Positions 7,011-14,812 of a stretch of 16,608 bases of DNA are shown here, one piece after another (position 1 is the stretch's first letter; each line of letters opens with the position of its first letter). The position numbers and the translations under genes are program-made. Below the pieces are notes generated by a model. It was not told the origin of the DNA. It did no database searches and was given only the letters and a program-made list of their open reading frames with translations. This DNA comes from Flavobacteriaceae bacterium (GTDB lineage: Bacteria; Bacteroidota; Bacteroidia; Flavobacteriales; Flavobacteriaceae): assembly GCA_030829155.1 (NCBI GenBank), contig JAURBD010000029.1, forward strand, positions 1 through 16,608. The letters are read 5' to 3'.

Positions 7011-7445
7011 TTATAAAACTAACAATTCTAAAAACTCTCTAATTTTTTTTGGAATAGAAACCGTTTTGTTCTTTATTCTATTCACAAATACGTGAACAAA
7101 TGATCCATATGCACATGGCAAAGTTTCTCCCTTTTTAAATACCGCTAAACCATAGGTTACAGAACTATTACCAAGTTTATTAACACGAAGGCCTACTTCA
7201 ATTTGACCTGGATATGAAATTGCAGAAAGGTATTCACATTGTGAGTTTACAACATAGCCTACAACATCAGCTTTATTGATATCCATCCCAGCACAATCAA
7301 TTAGATAATGATTTACCGTTGTATCAAAATAAGAATAATAAGCTACGTTATTTACATGTCCATAGATGTCATTATCCATCCACCGTGTCGTTATAGATTG
7401 AAAATATCTATAATTCTCTCTGTTGATTTTTTTAATTTCTTTCAT
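7011..7445 (-). CDS. Hot-dog fold acyl-CoA thioesterase (4HBT / YbgC-like)
   Basis: 144 residues. The N-terminal motif RWMDNDIYGHVNNVAYYSYF (residues 21-40) is the active-site region of 4-hydroxybenzoyl-CoA-thioesterase-type hot-dog proteins; Asp26 is the likely catalytic acid and the GHVNN segment starts the long helix. The rest has the expected strand pattern (VGYVVNSQCEYLSAI, SVTYGLAVFKKG). Cytoplasmic enzyme expected to hydrolyse short acyl-CoA thioesters; the acyl group cannot be told. It is now the first intact gene of the leftward block, directly after the remains of an alcohol dehydrogenase gene. Its link to the D-amino-acid genes is by position only. Confidence 0.85.
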   Translation of the reverse strand: MKEIKKINRENYRYFQSITTRWMDNDIYGHVNNVAYYSYFDTTVNHYLIDCAGMDINKADVVGYVVNSQCEYLSAISYPGQIEVGLRVNKLGNSSVTYGLAVFKKGETLPCAYGSFVHVFVNRIKNKTVSIPKKIREFLELLVL

Positions 7446-7454
7446 GATTTATTT

Positions 7455-7763
7455 AATTTACCAAAAGAGTTTATTTTGTATTAGCATAAGCTCCAAGGTT
7501 CGCAAAGTGCAGCTCTGCTTGTTTTACAATAAGAGTAATCTACTGATGATTTCCAATTCCAAAGCAAGAGGTAGTCGCCGAAGTCGACTCCCATCAATTA
7601 CTGATAAATCATAATGAAATAATCCAGCATATCAAATTTTTAAAATAACTTCATTTAAACCCAAATTATCAAGTTCTGCTTCTTTAATTTTAAATGGTTT
7701 TGAAATTGTAGAAGGTCGTTCTAAATAGATTTTATCAAGAACTATTACTTTGGTTTTTATCAT
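7455..7763 (-). pseudogene. Decayed zinc-type alcohol dehydrogenase (N-terminal remnant)
   Basis: From ATG 7763 an open frame encodes 43 residues matching the start of medium-chain zinc alcohol dehydrogenases (PFKIKEAELDNLGLNEVILKI, compare KPLVIEEVELP...GEVLVKV) and then meets TGA at 7634-7632. The same frame continues after the stop with AGLFHYDLSVIDGSRLRRLP, which fits AGLCHSDLSVI(D/N)GxRPRPLP of the family, with the catalytic Cys changed to Phe, until TAA at 7526-7524. The next pieces are in other frames: YCKTSRAALCEP (+1 frame; family C-x-x-GRPALCEPG), then GAYANTK-stop-TLLVN (+2 frame; family GAxANxxGTLL). About 30 codons between the LGHE region and the C..GRPALCEP region appear deleted, and nothing after GTLL remains. 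The thioesterase gene starts right behind it. The homology is recalled, not searched. Confidence 0.72.
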
Positions 7764-7890
7764 TTTAAAATAAAAAAAATGAATTTATTAAAAAAACGTA
7801 CCACTCTCTCCAGTAAATATACTAAAACTAATTATGTGCTAAATGCCAATAGTTATTCTTTTAATTTTATGTATTTAATCATCAATCCTA

Positions 7891-7907
7891 TAGATAAATA
7901 ATATCTA
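7891..7907. repeat. Short inverted repeat TAGATA-AATAA-TATCTA
   Basis: Perfect 6-base arms around AATAA, located upstream of both the leftward block and aconitase. It could be a regulator site. The A/T-rich background makes chance occurrence quite possible. Confidence 0.25.
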
Positions 7908-8078
7908 TTTAAATTATTGGTTATGGTACCATCTAATTTTTTTTACTGTCATCCTGAAAAAAAATATTAAAAAACTTTTCTGTAAATCAGCACATATGAG
8001 TTAGGAGTTATATTGAGAATATTAAGTGCGTAATAATATGTTAAAAGCACTATAGATTTAAGTATCATCTAATATTGA

Positions 8079-8108
8079 TAAAATCTATTATTCAATAGTA
8101 AAATCTAT
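8079..8108 (+). repeat. Direct repeat TAAAATCTAT x2, start-to-start 20 bases
   Basis: Exact 10-base copies at 8079-8088 and 8099-8108, about two helical turns apart, just upstream of the aconitase -7 element. A related sequence in inverted orientation (TATAGATTTA) lies at 8051-8060. The position, covering the -33 region, would suit a regulator of aconitase expression; no regulator can be named. Confidence 0.35.
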
Positions 8109-8113
8109 GACCT

Positions 8114-8121
8114 TAATTTTG
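8114..8121 (+). promoter_or_regulatory. -7 promoter element of the aconitase gene
   Basis: TAATTTTG matches TAnnTTTG exactly and lies 25 bases before the ATG, predicting a leader of about 20 bases. The -33 position has TTC rather than TTG, so the promoter may depend on an activator, perhaps at the direct repeats just upstream. Confidence 0.5.
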
Positions 8122-8146
8122 TAGTTTTACGATCAAATAAAAAAAT

Positions 8147-10414
8147 ATGGCATTTGACATTGAAATGATAAAGCAGGTTTACGCTAAACTAGATAAAAGC
8201 GTATCAAATGCACGTCAGATAACGGGGAAACCATTAACAGCCTCAGAAAAAATTCTATATTCTCATTTATGGGACGGGACATCTGAGCGTCCTTATGAAA
8301 GAGGAAATGATTATGTTGATTTTGCTCCTGATCGAATTGCATGTCAAGATGCTACAGCTCAAATGGCATTATTACAATTTATGCAGGCTGGTAAAAACAA
8401 GGTGGCAGTTCCAACTACTGTTCATTGCGATCACTTAATCCAAGCTAAATCTGGAGCAACAGAAGATTTAAAGTCAGCAAACAACACTTCAGCTGAGGTG
8501 TTTGACTTTTTAGAATCTGTTTCCAATAAATACGGAATTGGTTTTTGGAAGCCAGGTGCTGGAATTATTCATCAAGTAGTTTTAGAAAATTATGCATTCC
8601 CGGGAGGAATGATGATCGGAACAGATTCCCATACCGTAAATGCTGGAGGGTTAGGAATGCTTGCCATAGGTGTTGGAGGAGCTGATGCAGTGGATGTGAT
8701 GGCAGATATGCCTTGGGAATTAAAATTTCCAAAACTTATCGGTGTGAAATTAACTGGAAAATTAAATGGTTGGACAGCACCAAAAGATGTCATCCTTAAA
8801 GTAGCTGGAATACTAACCGTAAAAGGGGGAACTGGAGCAATAATAGAATATTTTGGTGAAGGTGCCGAATCCATGTCTTGTACTGGGAAAGGAACAATTT
8901 GCAATATGGGAGCAGAAGTTGGAGCTACAACTTCTACTTTCGGTTATGATCAATCCATGGAACGCTATTTACGTTCAACAGATCGTGACGATGTTGCAGA
9001 TGCTGCAAACGAAGTGAGAGAACATTTAACGGCAGATCCAGAAGTATATAAAAATCCAGAACTCTACTTCGATGAAGTTATAGAATTGGATTTGAATACC
9101 CTACGTCCACACATCAATGGTCCCTTTACTCCAGATTTAGCAACACCTGTATCAGAAATGAGTAAAGCTGCAAAAGCCAATGGATGGCCCTTACAAGTAG
9201 ATTGGGGATTAATTGGATCATGTACAAACTCTTCATATGAGGACTTAGATCGAGCTGCTTCAATTGCTCGGCAAGCTGTTGACAAAAAACTAGTTACCAA
9301 AGCTGAATTTGGAATCAACCCTGGTTCTGAACAAGTTCGATATACTGCTGAACGTGATGGTTTACTTGTGCCTTTTGATGAACTAAATGCTAAGATTTTT
9401 ACTAACGCTTGTGGACCATGTATTGGTCAATGGGCACGTGAAGGTGCAGATAAAGAAGAAAAAAACTCCATAATCCACTCCTTCAACAGAAACTTCTCTA
9501 AGCGTGCAGATGGAAACCCAAACACTCACGCATTTGTTGCCTCTCCGGAGATGGTTGCAGCAATTGCGATTTCAGGGCGATTAGATTTTGATCCAGTAAA
9601 TGACACCTTAATCAACCAAGATGGTGATGAAGTTAAATTAGATCCACCATTTGGAAAAGAATTACCTCCCAAAGGATTTGATGTGGAGGACAATGGCTAT
9701 TTGGCACCGCAAGAGGATGGTTCAAATGTAAATGTTGTTGTAGCTGATGATTCAGAACGCTTACAAATATTAACTCCTTTCAAACCATGGAATGGCTCAA
9801 ATTTAATAGGGGCAAAACTATTAATCAAAGCACAGGGAAAATGTACAACTGACCATATTTCTATGGCTGGCCCGTGGTTACGCTTCCGAGGACATTTAGA
9901 TAATATTTCAAACAATTGTTTGATTGGTGCAGTGAATTTTTTTAATGAAAAAACAAATTTTGTAAAAAATCAATTGACTGGCGAATATGCGGGAGTACCA
10001 AGTGTACAACGTGAATACAAAGCTGCTGGAATCGAAACCGTAGTTATTGGAGATCACAACTATGGGGAAGGGTCCTCACGAGAGCATGCAGCAATGGAAC
10101 CTCGTCATCTTGGGGTTAAAGTTGTTTTGGTAAAATCATTTGCAAGAATTCATGAAACCAACCTAAAGAAGCAAGGGATGTTAGGGATGACTTTTAATAA
10201 TGAAGCTGATTATGATTTAATTCAAGAAGACGATACTTTCAATTTTATTGATTTAAAAGATTTCTCAGCTGGAAAGCCAATTTCTGTTGAAATAATTCAT
10301 GCGGATGGATCAAAAGATATGATTGAGGCAAATCACACATATAATAAACAACAAATCGAATGGTTTAAAGAAGGTTCTGCATTAAATTTAATCAAAAAAC
10401 AAAACAAAGCTTAA
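8147..10414 (+). CDS. acn: Aconitate hydratase, mitochondrial/AcnA-like type
   Basis: 755 residues, the length of mitochondrial-type aconitase. It interconverts citrate and isocitrate in the TCA cycle, in the cytoplasm. The three cysteines that bind the [4Fe-4S] cluster are present: Cys359 in GSCTNS, and Cys422 and Cys425 in NACGPCIGQW, nearly the same numbers as in the animal enzyme. Other family marks are HCDHL near residue 100, GTDSHTVNAGG, and the swivel-domain DHNYGEGSSREHAAMEPRHL near the C-terminal part, whose SRE arginine contacts substrate. The start is ATG 8147 after an A-rich leader with no Shine-Dalgarno. The acyl-CoA dehydrogenase gene begins 23 bases after its stop, so the two are probably one transcript. 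The gene is intact and complete. Confidence 0.97.
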   Translation: MAFDIEMIKQVYAKLDKSVSNARQITGKPLTASEKILYSHLWDGTSERPYERGNDYVDFAPDRIACQDATAQMALLQFMQAGKNKVAVPTTVHCDHLIQAKSGATEDLKSANNTSAEVFDFLESVSNKYGIGFWKPGAGIIHQVVLENYAFPGGMMIGTDSHTVNAGGLGMLAIGVGGADAVDVMADMPWELKFPKLIGVKLTGKLNGWTAPKDVILKVAGILTVKGGTGAIIEYFGEGAESMSCTGKGTICNMGAEVGATTSTFGYDQSMERYLRSTDRDDVADAANEVREHLTADPEVYKNPELYFDEVIELDLNTLRPHINGPFTPDLATPVSEMSKAAKANGWPLQVDWGLIGSCTNSSYEDLDRAASIARQAVDKKLVTKAEFGINPGSEQVRYTAERDGLLVPFDELNAKIFTNACGPCIGQWAREGADKEEKNSIIHSFNRNFSKRADGNPNTHAFVASPEMVAAIAISGRLDFDPVNDTLINQDGDEVKLDPPFGKELPPKGFDVEDNGYLAPQEDGSNVNVVVADDSERLQILTPFKPWNGSNLIGAKLLIKAQGKCTTDHISMAGPWLRFRGHLDNISNNCLIGAVNFFNEKTNFVKNQLTGEYAGVPSVQREYKAAGIETVVIGDHNYGEGSSREHAAMEPRHLGVKVVLVKSFARIHETNLKKQGMLGMTFNNEADYDLIQEDDTFNFIDLKDFSAGKPISVEIIHADGSKDMIEANHTYNKQQIEWFKEGSALNLIKKQNKA

Positions 10415-10437
10415 AACTTTTATAAAGAACGCTGAAG

Positions 10438-12252
10438 ATGACAAAAAAATACGTAGACATGGACACTCTAAAGTTTGTTCTATATGACGTGCATAATTTA
10501 GAGGATATACTAAAAAGAGAACGTTTTGAAGATCATGATAAAGAATCTTTAAATTTATTTTTAGAGTCATCAAAAGATTTTGCTGATAAAGAACTTTTTC
10601 CCTATTTCAAAGAAATGGATGAACAACCTGCTTACCATAAAGATGGAAAAGTTTATGTCCACAATCAAGTAAAAACAATGATGCTCGAAGGGGGAGAATT
10701 AGGAATTATATCTGCTCCATTTGATTATGAAGATGGCGGAATGCAAATTCCACTAGTTGTACAAACTGCAGCAACCTATATATTGGATGCTGCCAACAAT
10801 CATTTACCAGGTTATGCTGGACTTACCCAAGGAGCAGCTGAACTTATAATTCACTTTGCAAACGAAAAACTCAAAGAAACTTACGTTCCAAAAATGTTGT
10901 CCGGTGAATGGGGAGGCACCATGTGTTTAACAGAGCCCCAAGCGGGAAGCTCATTGTCAGATATTGTAACCAAAGCAAAACGAACTGAAGAAGGTTCTTT
11001 CAGAATCAGTGGTCAAAAGATTTTTATTTCAGGTGGTGATAATCAATTTACAGATAATATCATTCATCTCGTACTTGCACGAATAGAAGGAGCTCCTATG
11101 GGTACAAAGGGAATCTCCTTGTTTGTTGTTCCAAAGAACAGACATAAAGCAGATGGTTCTCTTACACCGAATGATGTAACTACTGTAGCAGACTTTCAAA
11201 AGTTAGGACAACGTGGTTATTGTACAACTCATCTTGGGTTTGGAGATGCAGATGATTGTCACGGCTGGTTGGTTGGAGAGGAAAACCAAGGACTAAACTA
11301 TATGTTTCTGATGATGAATGCTGCAAGAATTGCTGTAGGAAGAGGGGGTTCAGCAATTGCTTCTGCAGCATATTACGCTTCATTGCAATATGCTAATGAG
11401 CGTCCACAAGGAAGAAAATTATCCAGTGATGGAAAGAAAAATATGGAGGACAATCAGAACTTAATCATAGAACACCCTGATGTTCGTAGAATGTTATTGC
11501 TTCAAAAAGCAGTAGTAGACGGATCTATGAGCCTAGTTCACTTAGCAGCAAAATATTACGACTTAGAACTTACAGCAACATCAGATGAAGAAAAGAATAA
11601 ATACAATACTTTGCTTGAAATGATTATCCCTGTAGTAAAAACCTATCCATCTGAAGCTGGAAGCTATGCTGTTAACAATGGTTTACAAGTACTTGGTGGT
11701 TATGGTTTTTGTTCGGATTTTATTCTTCAACAATATTATAGAGATATTCGGATAAATTCTATTTATGAGGGCACTACTGGAATTCAATCTCAAGACCTTT
11801 TGGGTAGAAAAATAACCATGGGCAATGGATCCGGCCTCCAGCTCTTAGTGACTGAAATTACAAATGCTGTAGCAGAAGCCAAGAAACATGAAGATTTGAT
11901 TCCATATGCTGAAATTTTAGAAGAAAAAATACAGCTAACTCAAAAAGTACTTCAAGAATTAATGCCCCACGCAATGAAAGGTGATTTTGAAAGATATTTG
12001 GCTGATGCAAGTATTTTCATGGAATTCTTTAGCCTCATTATCGTTGCATGGACATGGCTCGAAATAGGCACAAAGGCACAAGAAGGTTTAAATAATAATA
12101 CTTCAAAATTTTCCGATGACTTTTATCTTGGAAAAATAGAAACATTAAAATATTTCTATGCTTATGAACTCCCAAAAACCCTAGGACAAGCTGAAACCTT
12201 ATTGAACCCCTCAACGGTTACAATAAAAAAAGAATTTGAGTATTTAAACTAA
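10438..12252 (+). CDS. Acyl-CoA dehydrogenase, long (~600-residue) type
   Basis: 604 residues. FAD-dependent alpha,beta-dehydrogenation of an acyl-CoA. The N-terminal helical domain is followed by the FAD/substrate region (CLTEPQAGSSLSD near residue 165 and FISGGDN), then the C-terminal helical domain with SIYEGTTGIQSQDLLGRK, where Glu444 is the likely catalytic base, and GGYGF just before it. An extra C-terminal domain of about 140 residues brings it to ~600, unlike the ~380-residue short forms. This class is often auto-annotated as 3-methylmercaptopropionyl-CoA dehydrogenase (DmdC) or FadE-like; the acyl chain cannot be told from sequence. The ATG at 10438 lies 23 bases after aconitase; a second Met at residue 8 is an alternative start. 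The neighbours suggest beta-oxidation output entering the TCA cycle. Confidence 0.92.
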   Translation: MTKKYVDMDTLKFVLYDVHNLEDILKRERFEDHDKESLNLFLESSKDFADKELFPYFKEMDEQPAYHKDGKVYVHNQVKTMMLEGGELGIISAPFDYEDGGMQIPLVVQTAATYILDAANNHLPGYAGLTQGAAELIIHFANEKLKETYVPKMLSGEWGGTMCLTEPQAGSSLSDIVTKAKRTEEGSFRISGQKIFISGGDNQFTDNIIHLVLARIEGAPMGTKGISLFVVPKNRHKADGSLTPNDVTTVADFQKLGQRGYCTTHLGFGDADDCHGWLVGEENQGLNYMFLMMNAARIAVGRGGSAIASAAYYASLQYANERPQGRKLSSDGKKNMEDNQNLIIEHPDVRRMLLLQKAVVDGSMSLVHLAAKYYDLELTATSDEEKNKYNTLLEMIIPVVKTYPSEAGSYAVNNGLQVLGGYGFCSDFILQQYYRDIRINSIYEGTTGIQSQDLLGRKITMGNGSGLQLLVTEITNAVAEAKKHEDLIPYAEILEEKIQLTQKVLQELMPHAMKGDFERYLADASIFMEFFSLIIVAWTWLEIGTKAQEGLNNNTSKFSDDFYLGKIETLKYFYAYELPKTLGQAETLLNPSTVTIKKEFEYLN

Positions 12253-12310
12253 TAAAAAAAATCATTACCCATAGTTAAATAATTACAATAAACACAATTC
12301 AACTTTTCTT

Positions 12311-14149
12311 ATGAAAGAATTTTTCACTTTTGATTTAAAACATTTGAGAGGAGACCTTTTTGGAGGTTTAACTGCTGGTATTGTAGCTTTACCTCTTGCG
12401 CTTGCTTTTGGAGTTAGCTCTGGTTTAGGTCCAAGTGCAGGACTATATGGTGCAATCTTTTTAAGCTTTTTTGCTGCACTATTCGGAGGTACATCTACCC
12501 AGATATCAGGGCCAACTGCACCTATGACTGCGGTCAGTATGGTATTTATTGCAGAAATTATTTCAAATTTTGATGGGAATATTGAAAAAGCTTTACCAAC
12601 AATTCTTTCCGTTTTTTTGTTGTCGGGGATTTTACAAGTTGGTATCGGAATCATAGGTCTTGGGAAATACATACGTTACATCCCCTACCCAGTAGTTTCC
12701 GGTTTTATGACGGCAATAGGGGTTATTATTTTGGTGACTCAAATACCTCCTTCATTTGGCTACTATCCCAAAGAAGATGCCAAGTATGTTGAACAGTTCA
12801 AGCCTCTAGCCGAAGAAATCATTTTAGAAAACATTCTCAAAGACGAAATGAATGAAGGCATATTGGTGTTAGAAGATTTTAAAACAACCATTGAGCGAGC
12901 AGGTCAAATAACTGAAGATGAAATATTAACCGAATCACAAACTTTAGCAGGTAAAAATGCTTCTGGGGTAATTGGTACTATAAGAACACTTCCAAAAATA
13001 TTTGCTGGAATAAACTTATTAGAGGTAGGTTTAGCATTTTTTACAATCTTTATCATCTACGGATTTAAACGAATAACTACTATAGTGCCTAGTACGCTTG
13101 TAGCCCTTTTTATAGTTTCTGGATTAGCAATTGGATTTGATATACCTTATCGACCAATTTCAGCAATTCCCTCTGGGCTACCTCTTCCAAAACTTTCACT
13201 ATTCAGTACTTTTGGTTTTGATACATTTACAAAGTATATTTTCACAGCCATAACTCTTGCCTTCTTGGGTGCTATTGACTCTTTATTGACTTCAGTAGTT
13301 TCGGACAACATGACCAAAACAGTACATAAACCCAACAAAGAATTGATAGGTCAAGGAATTGGTAATAGTATCGGAGCAATATTTGGAGGAATACCCGGTG
13401 CTGGTGCTACAATAAGAACTGTTGTAAACATCAATGCAGGTGGTAAAACCCGATTATCAGGAATGATTGCAGGTCTACTATTACTTATCATATTGCTTGC
13501 CTTAGGACCAATCGCATCTAAAATTCCAGCAGCTGTTTTAGCTGGAATTCTAATAACAGTTGGTATTGGAGTAATGGATTATAAGGGATTGAAAGCAATA
13601 CCAGCAATGCCAAGAGGTGAAGTTATTATTTTAATAATTGTGCTTGTTCTTTCAACTTTTTGGAACTTAGTATATGCAGTAGGAATAGGTTTAGTAATCG
13701 CTTCTTTAATGTTTATGAAAAAGATAGGGGATTTAACGAGCGAAAGTTTGAATGTAATACCATTTAACCCAGAAGAGGTATGGGAGGATGAAAAAGGGAT
13801 TCAAAAAACACTTGCGAATAAAATTTTCATCAAACATATCGATGGGCCTTTATTCTTTGGTTCTACATCTAAATTTACAGAAACAGCAAAACAAATACCA
13901 AAATCAGTATCTACATTAATAATTCGGTTGGATAAGGTTCCCTATCTGGATCAGTCAGGGCTTTATGCTCTTGAATCTGTAATACTGGAACTAGCTCAAC
14001 AAGGGAAAAAAATACTCTTGGTAGGAGCGGCAAAACAACCAAAATACATGATGGAACGTATTGATATTATTCCTGATTTAATTCCAAACTCACAACTATT
14101 TGATCAATTTGATCAATGTTTTGAATGGCTCAAAAAAGAAAATATTTGA
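12311..14149 (+). CDS. SulP family inorganic anion transporter with C-terminal STAS domain
   Basis: 612 residues. The first conserved segment (GGLTAGIVALPLALAFGVSS) and the GTSTQISGPTAPMTAV region are typical of SulP permeases, which carry sulfate, bicarbonate or related anions across the inner membrane. Ten or more hydrophobic segments run to about residue 475. A cytoplasmic STAS domain follows (about 495-605) with YLDQSGLYAL, Asp547-Ser549-Gly550 marking the conserved D-x-S-G loop. Between membrane segments, residues of about 150-236 form a long hydrophilic, Glu/Asp-rich stretch. I have an impression that other Bacteroidota SulPs carry it, so it may be a lineage feature. It starts 58 bases after the acyl-CoA dehydrogenase on the same strand, and no promoter element was seen in the gap. 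The substrate cannot be decided; sulfate or bicarbonate. Confidence 0.92.
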   Translation: MKEFFTFDLKHLRGDLFGGLTAGIVALPLALAFGVSSGLGPSAGLYGAIFLSFFAALFGGTSTQISGPTAPMTAVSMVFIAEIISNFDGNIEKALPTILSVFLLSGILQVGIGIIGLGKYIRYIPYPVVSGFMTAIGVIILVTQIPPSFGYYPKEDAKYVEQFKPLAEEIILENILKDEMNEGILVLEDFKTTIERAGQITEDEILTESQTLAGKNASGVIGTIRTLPKIFAGINLLEVGLAFFTIFIIYGFKRITTIVPSTLVALFIVSGLAIGFDIPYRPISAIPSGLPLPKLSLFSTFGFDTFTKYIFTAITLAFLGAIDSLLTSVVSDNMTKTVHKPNKELIGQGIGNSIGAIFGGIPGAGATIRTVVNINAGGKTRLSGMIAGLLLLIILLALGPIASKIPAAVLAGILITVGIGVMDYKGLKAIPAMPRGEVIILIIVLVLSTFWNLVYAVGIGLVIASLMFMKKIGDLTSESLNVIPFNPEEVWEDEKGIQKTLANKIFIKHIDGPLFFGSTSKFTETAKQIPKSVSTLIIRLDKVPYLDQSGLYALESVILELAQQGKKILLVGAAKQPKYMMERIDIIPDLIPNSQLFDQFDQCFEWLKKENI

Positions 14150-14173
14150 TAAATTTAAATGAAGAAATATTTT
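14139..14173. terminator. Possible weak bidirectional hairpin between convergent genes
   Basis: AAAATATTT (14139-14147) and AAATATTTT (14165-14173) are exact 9-base inverted copies around a 17-base loop, spanning the stop of the SulP gene and ending just before the HxlR stop. The stem is all A/T with no strong U-tract, so termination here is only a suggestion. Confidence 0.25.
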
Positions 14174-14177
14174 GGAC

Positions 14178-14624
14178 CTATTTAGCATCTATATTAGCTA
14201 ATTCAAACAGATCTTGTCGGATTAATTTGTAGTCTCTAATGTCATTTTCCATTACTACATCATCATCTAAATCTTGGTTTTCTGAAAACCAATTATTTGC
14301 GATATCATTAAAATCAACATCTAAATTTCTTCGACTCCACATCGCCATTTCATAAATTACAGGATACAAATCAATTCCCATATCTGTCAAATAGTAATAC
14401 TTGGTTTTCTTATTATTGGGAGCATAGGTATAATCAATAATTCCTTTCGACAAGAGCGACTTGAGTCTGTCTGTCAAAATATTTGTAGCTATTTTTTCTG
14501 GTGAGTTAATAAATTGTTTGAATGTATTCCGTTCAAGAAAAAAATCTCTTATTATCAAAAGAGACCACTTATCTCCTACCAGGTCAACTAAATTTGCAAT
14601 TGGGCAACCGGATCGATGTTTCAT
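14178..14624 (-). CDS. HxlR family winged-helix transcriptional regulator
   Basis: 148 residues from ATG 14624. HxlR-family signatures: RSGCPIANLVDLVGDKWSLL (residues 4-23), IIRDFF, then the recognition-helix region NILTDRLKSLLSKGII and the wing KKTKYYYLTDMG. Cys7 is the conserved N-terminal cysteine that some family members use to sense reactive electrophiles or oxidants; it is the only cysteine here. An acidic tail (QDLDDDVVMEND) extends beyond the usual domain. A TTG at 14642 would add six residues, but it overlaps the exact -7 element at 14640-14647 and is unlikely to be used. The gene is divergent from the ABC-F gene and may control it or itself. Operators may be the direct repeats at 14711-14755. 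The effector is unknown. Confidence 0.92.
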   Translation of the reverse strand: MKHRSGCPIANLVDLVGDKWSLLIIRDFFLERNTFKQFINSPEKIATNILTDRLKSLLSKGIIDYTYAPNNKKTKYYYLTDMGIDLYPVIYEMAMWSRRNLDVDFNDIANNWFSENQDLDDDVVMENDIRDYKLIRQDLFELANIDAK

Positions 14625-14639
14625 TGAGGTAGTTTTTTT

Positions 14640-14647
14640 CAAAATTA
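14640..14647 (-). promoter_or_regulatory. -7 promoter element of the HxlR gene
   Basis: Minus-strand TAATTTTG (14647-14640) fits TAnnTTTG exactly. It lies 15 bases before ATG 14624, predicting a very short leader of about 10 bases, and supports that ATG over the upstream TTG. No TTG at the right -33 distance was seen. Confidence 0.45.
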
Positions 14648-14710
14648 CAATAATGCAGCAAAAGAAATTAGATTTGTTGATAAAAAAAAGTAATTATCAT
14701 AAAAAAAATC

Positions 14711-14755
14711 AAAAATATAAATGTGATCTTTTGTTAGAGAGAAAAATATAAATGT
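14711..14755 (+). repeat. 14-base direct repeat in the HxlR / ABC-F divergent region
   Basis: AAAAATATAAATGT occurs exactly at 14711-14724 and 14742-14755, 31 bases (about three helical turns) apart. The bases after the two copies (GATC and CACAT) differ. Same-face spacing in the divergent promoter region suits binding of a dimeric regulator such as the adjacent HxlR protein, but this is untested. Confidence 0.4.
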
Positions 14756-14812
14756 CACATCAGAATCAAAACTAACACTGTTTGTTTACTTTAGTATTTC
14801 CAAAAAAAAATC

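Larger units (their letters stand above)
7764..8146. other. Divergent control region, no gene seen
   Basis: About 380 bases between the leftward block (with its dead first gene) and aconitase. No open frame longer than about 15 codons looks real, and no RNA gene is recognised. It contains a 17-base palindrome (7891-7907), a 10-base direct repeat (8079-8108) and the aconitase -7 element (8114-8121). A weak leftward promoter is possible: minus-strand TAGTTTTA at 7830-7823 (one base off TAnnTTTG), with TTG at 7849-7847, at a slightly short 16-base spacing. Confidence 0.5.

Noticed and set aside
7423..7614. Rightward 63-codon open frame
   Set aside because: It lies opposite the thioesterase start and the dehydrogenase remnant, has no recognisable protein features and no promoter; it is a shadow frame.
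10438..12252. DmdC (DMSP demethylation pathway) assignment for the acyl-CoA dehydrogenase
   Set aside because: The ~600-residue class is broad, and no other DMSP genes are in the window.
14625..14642. TTG start six codons upstream for the HxlR protein
   Set aside because: The TTG is part of an exact -7 promoter element, and family members start close to the conserved Cys, as from ATG 14624.
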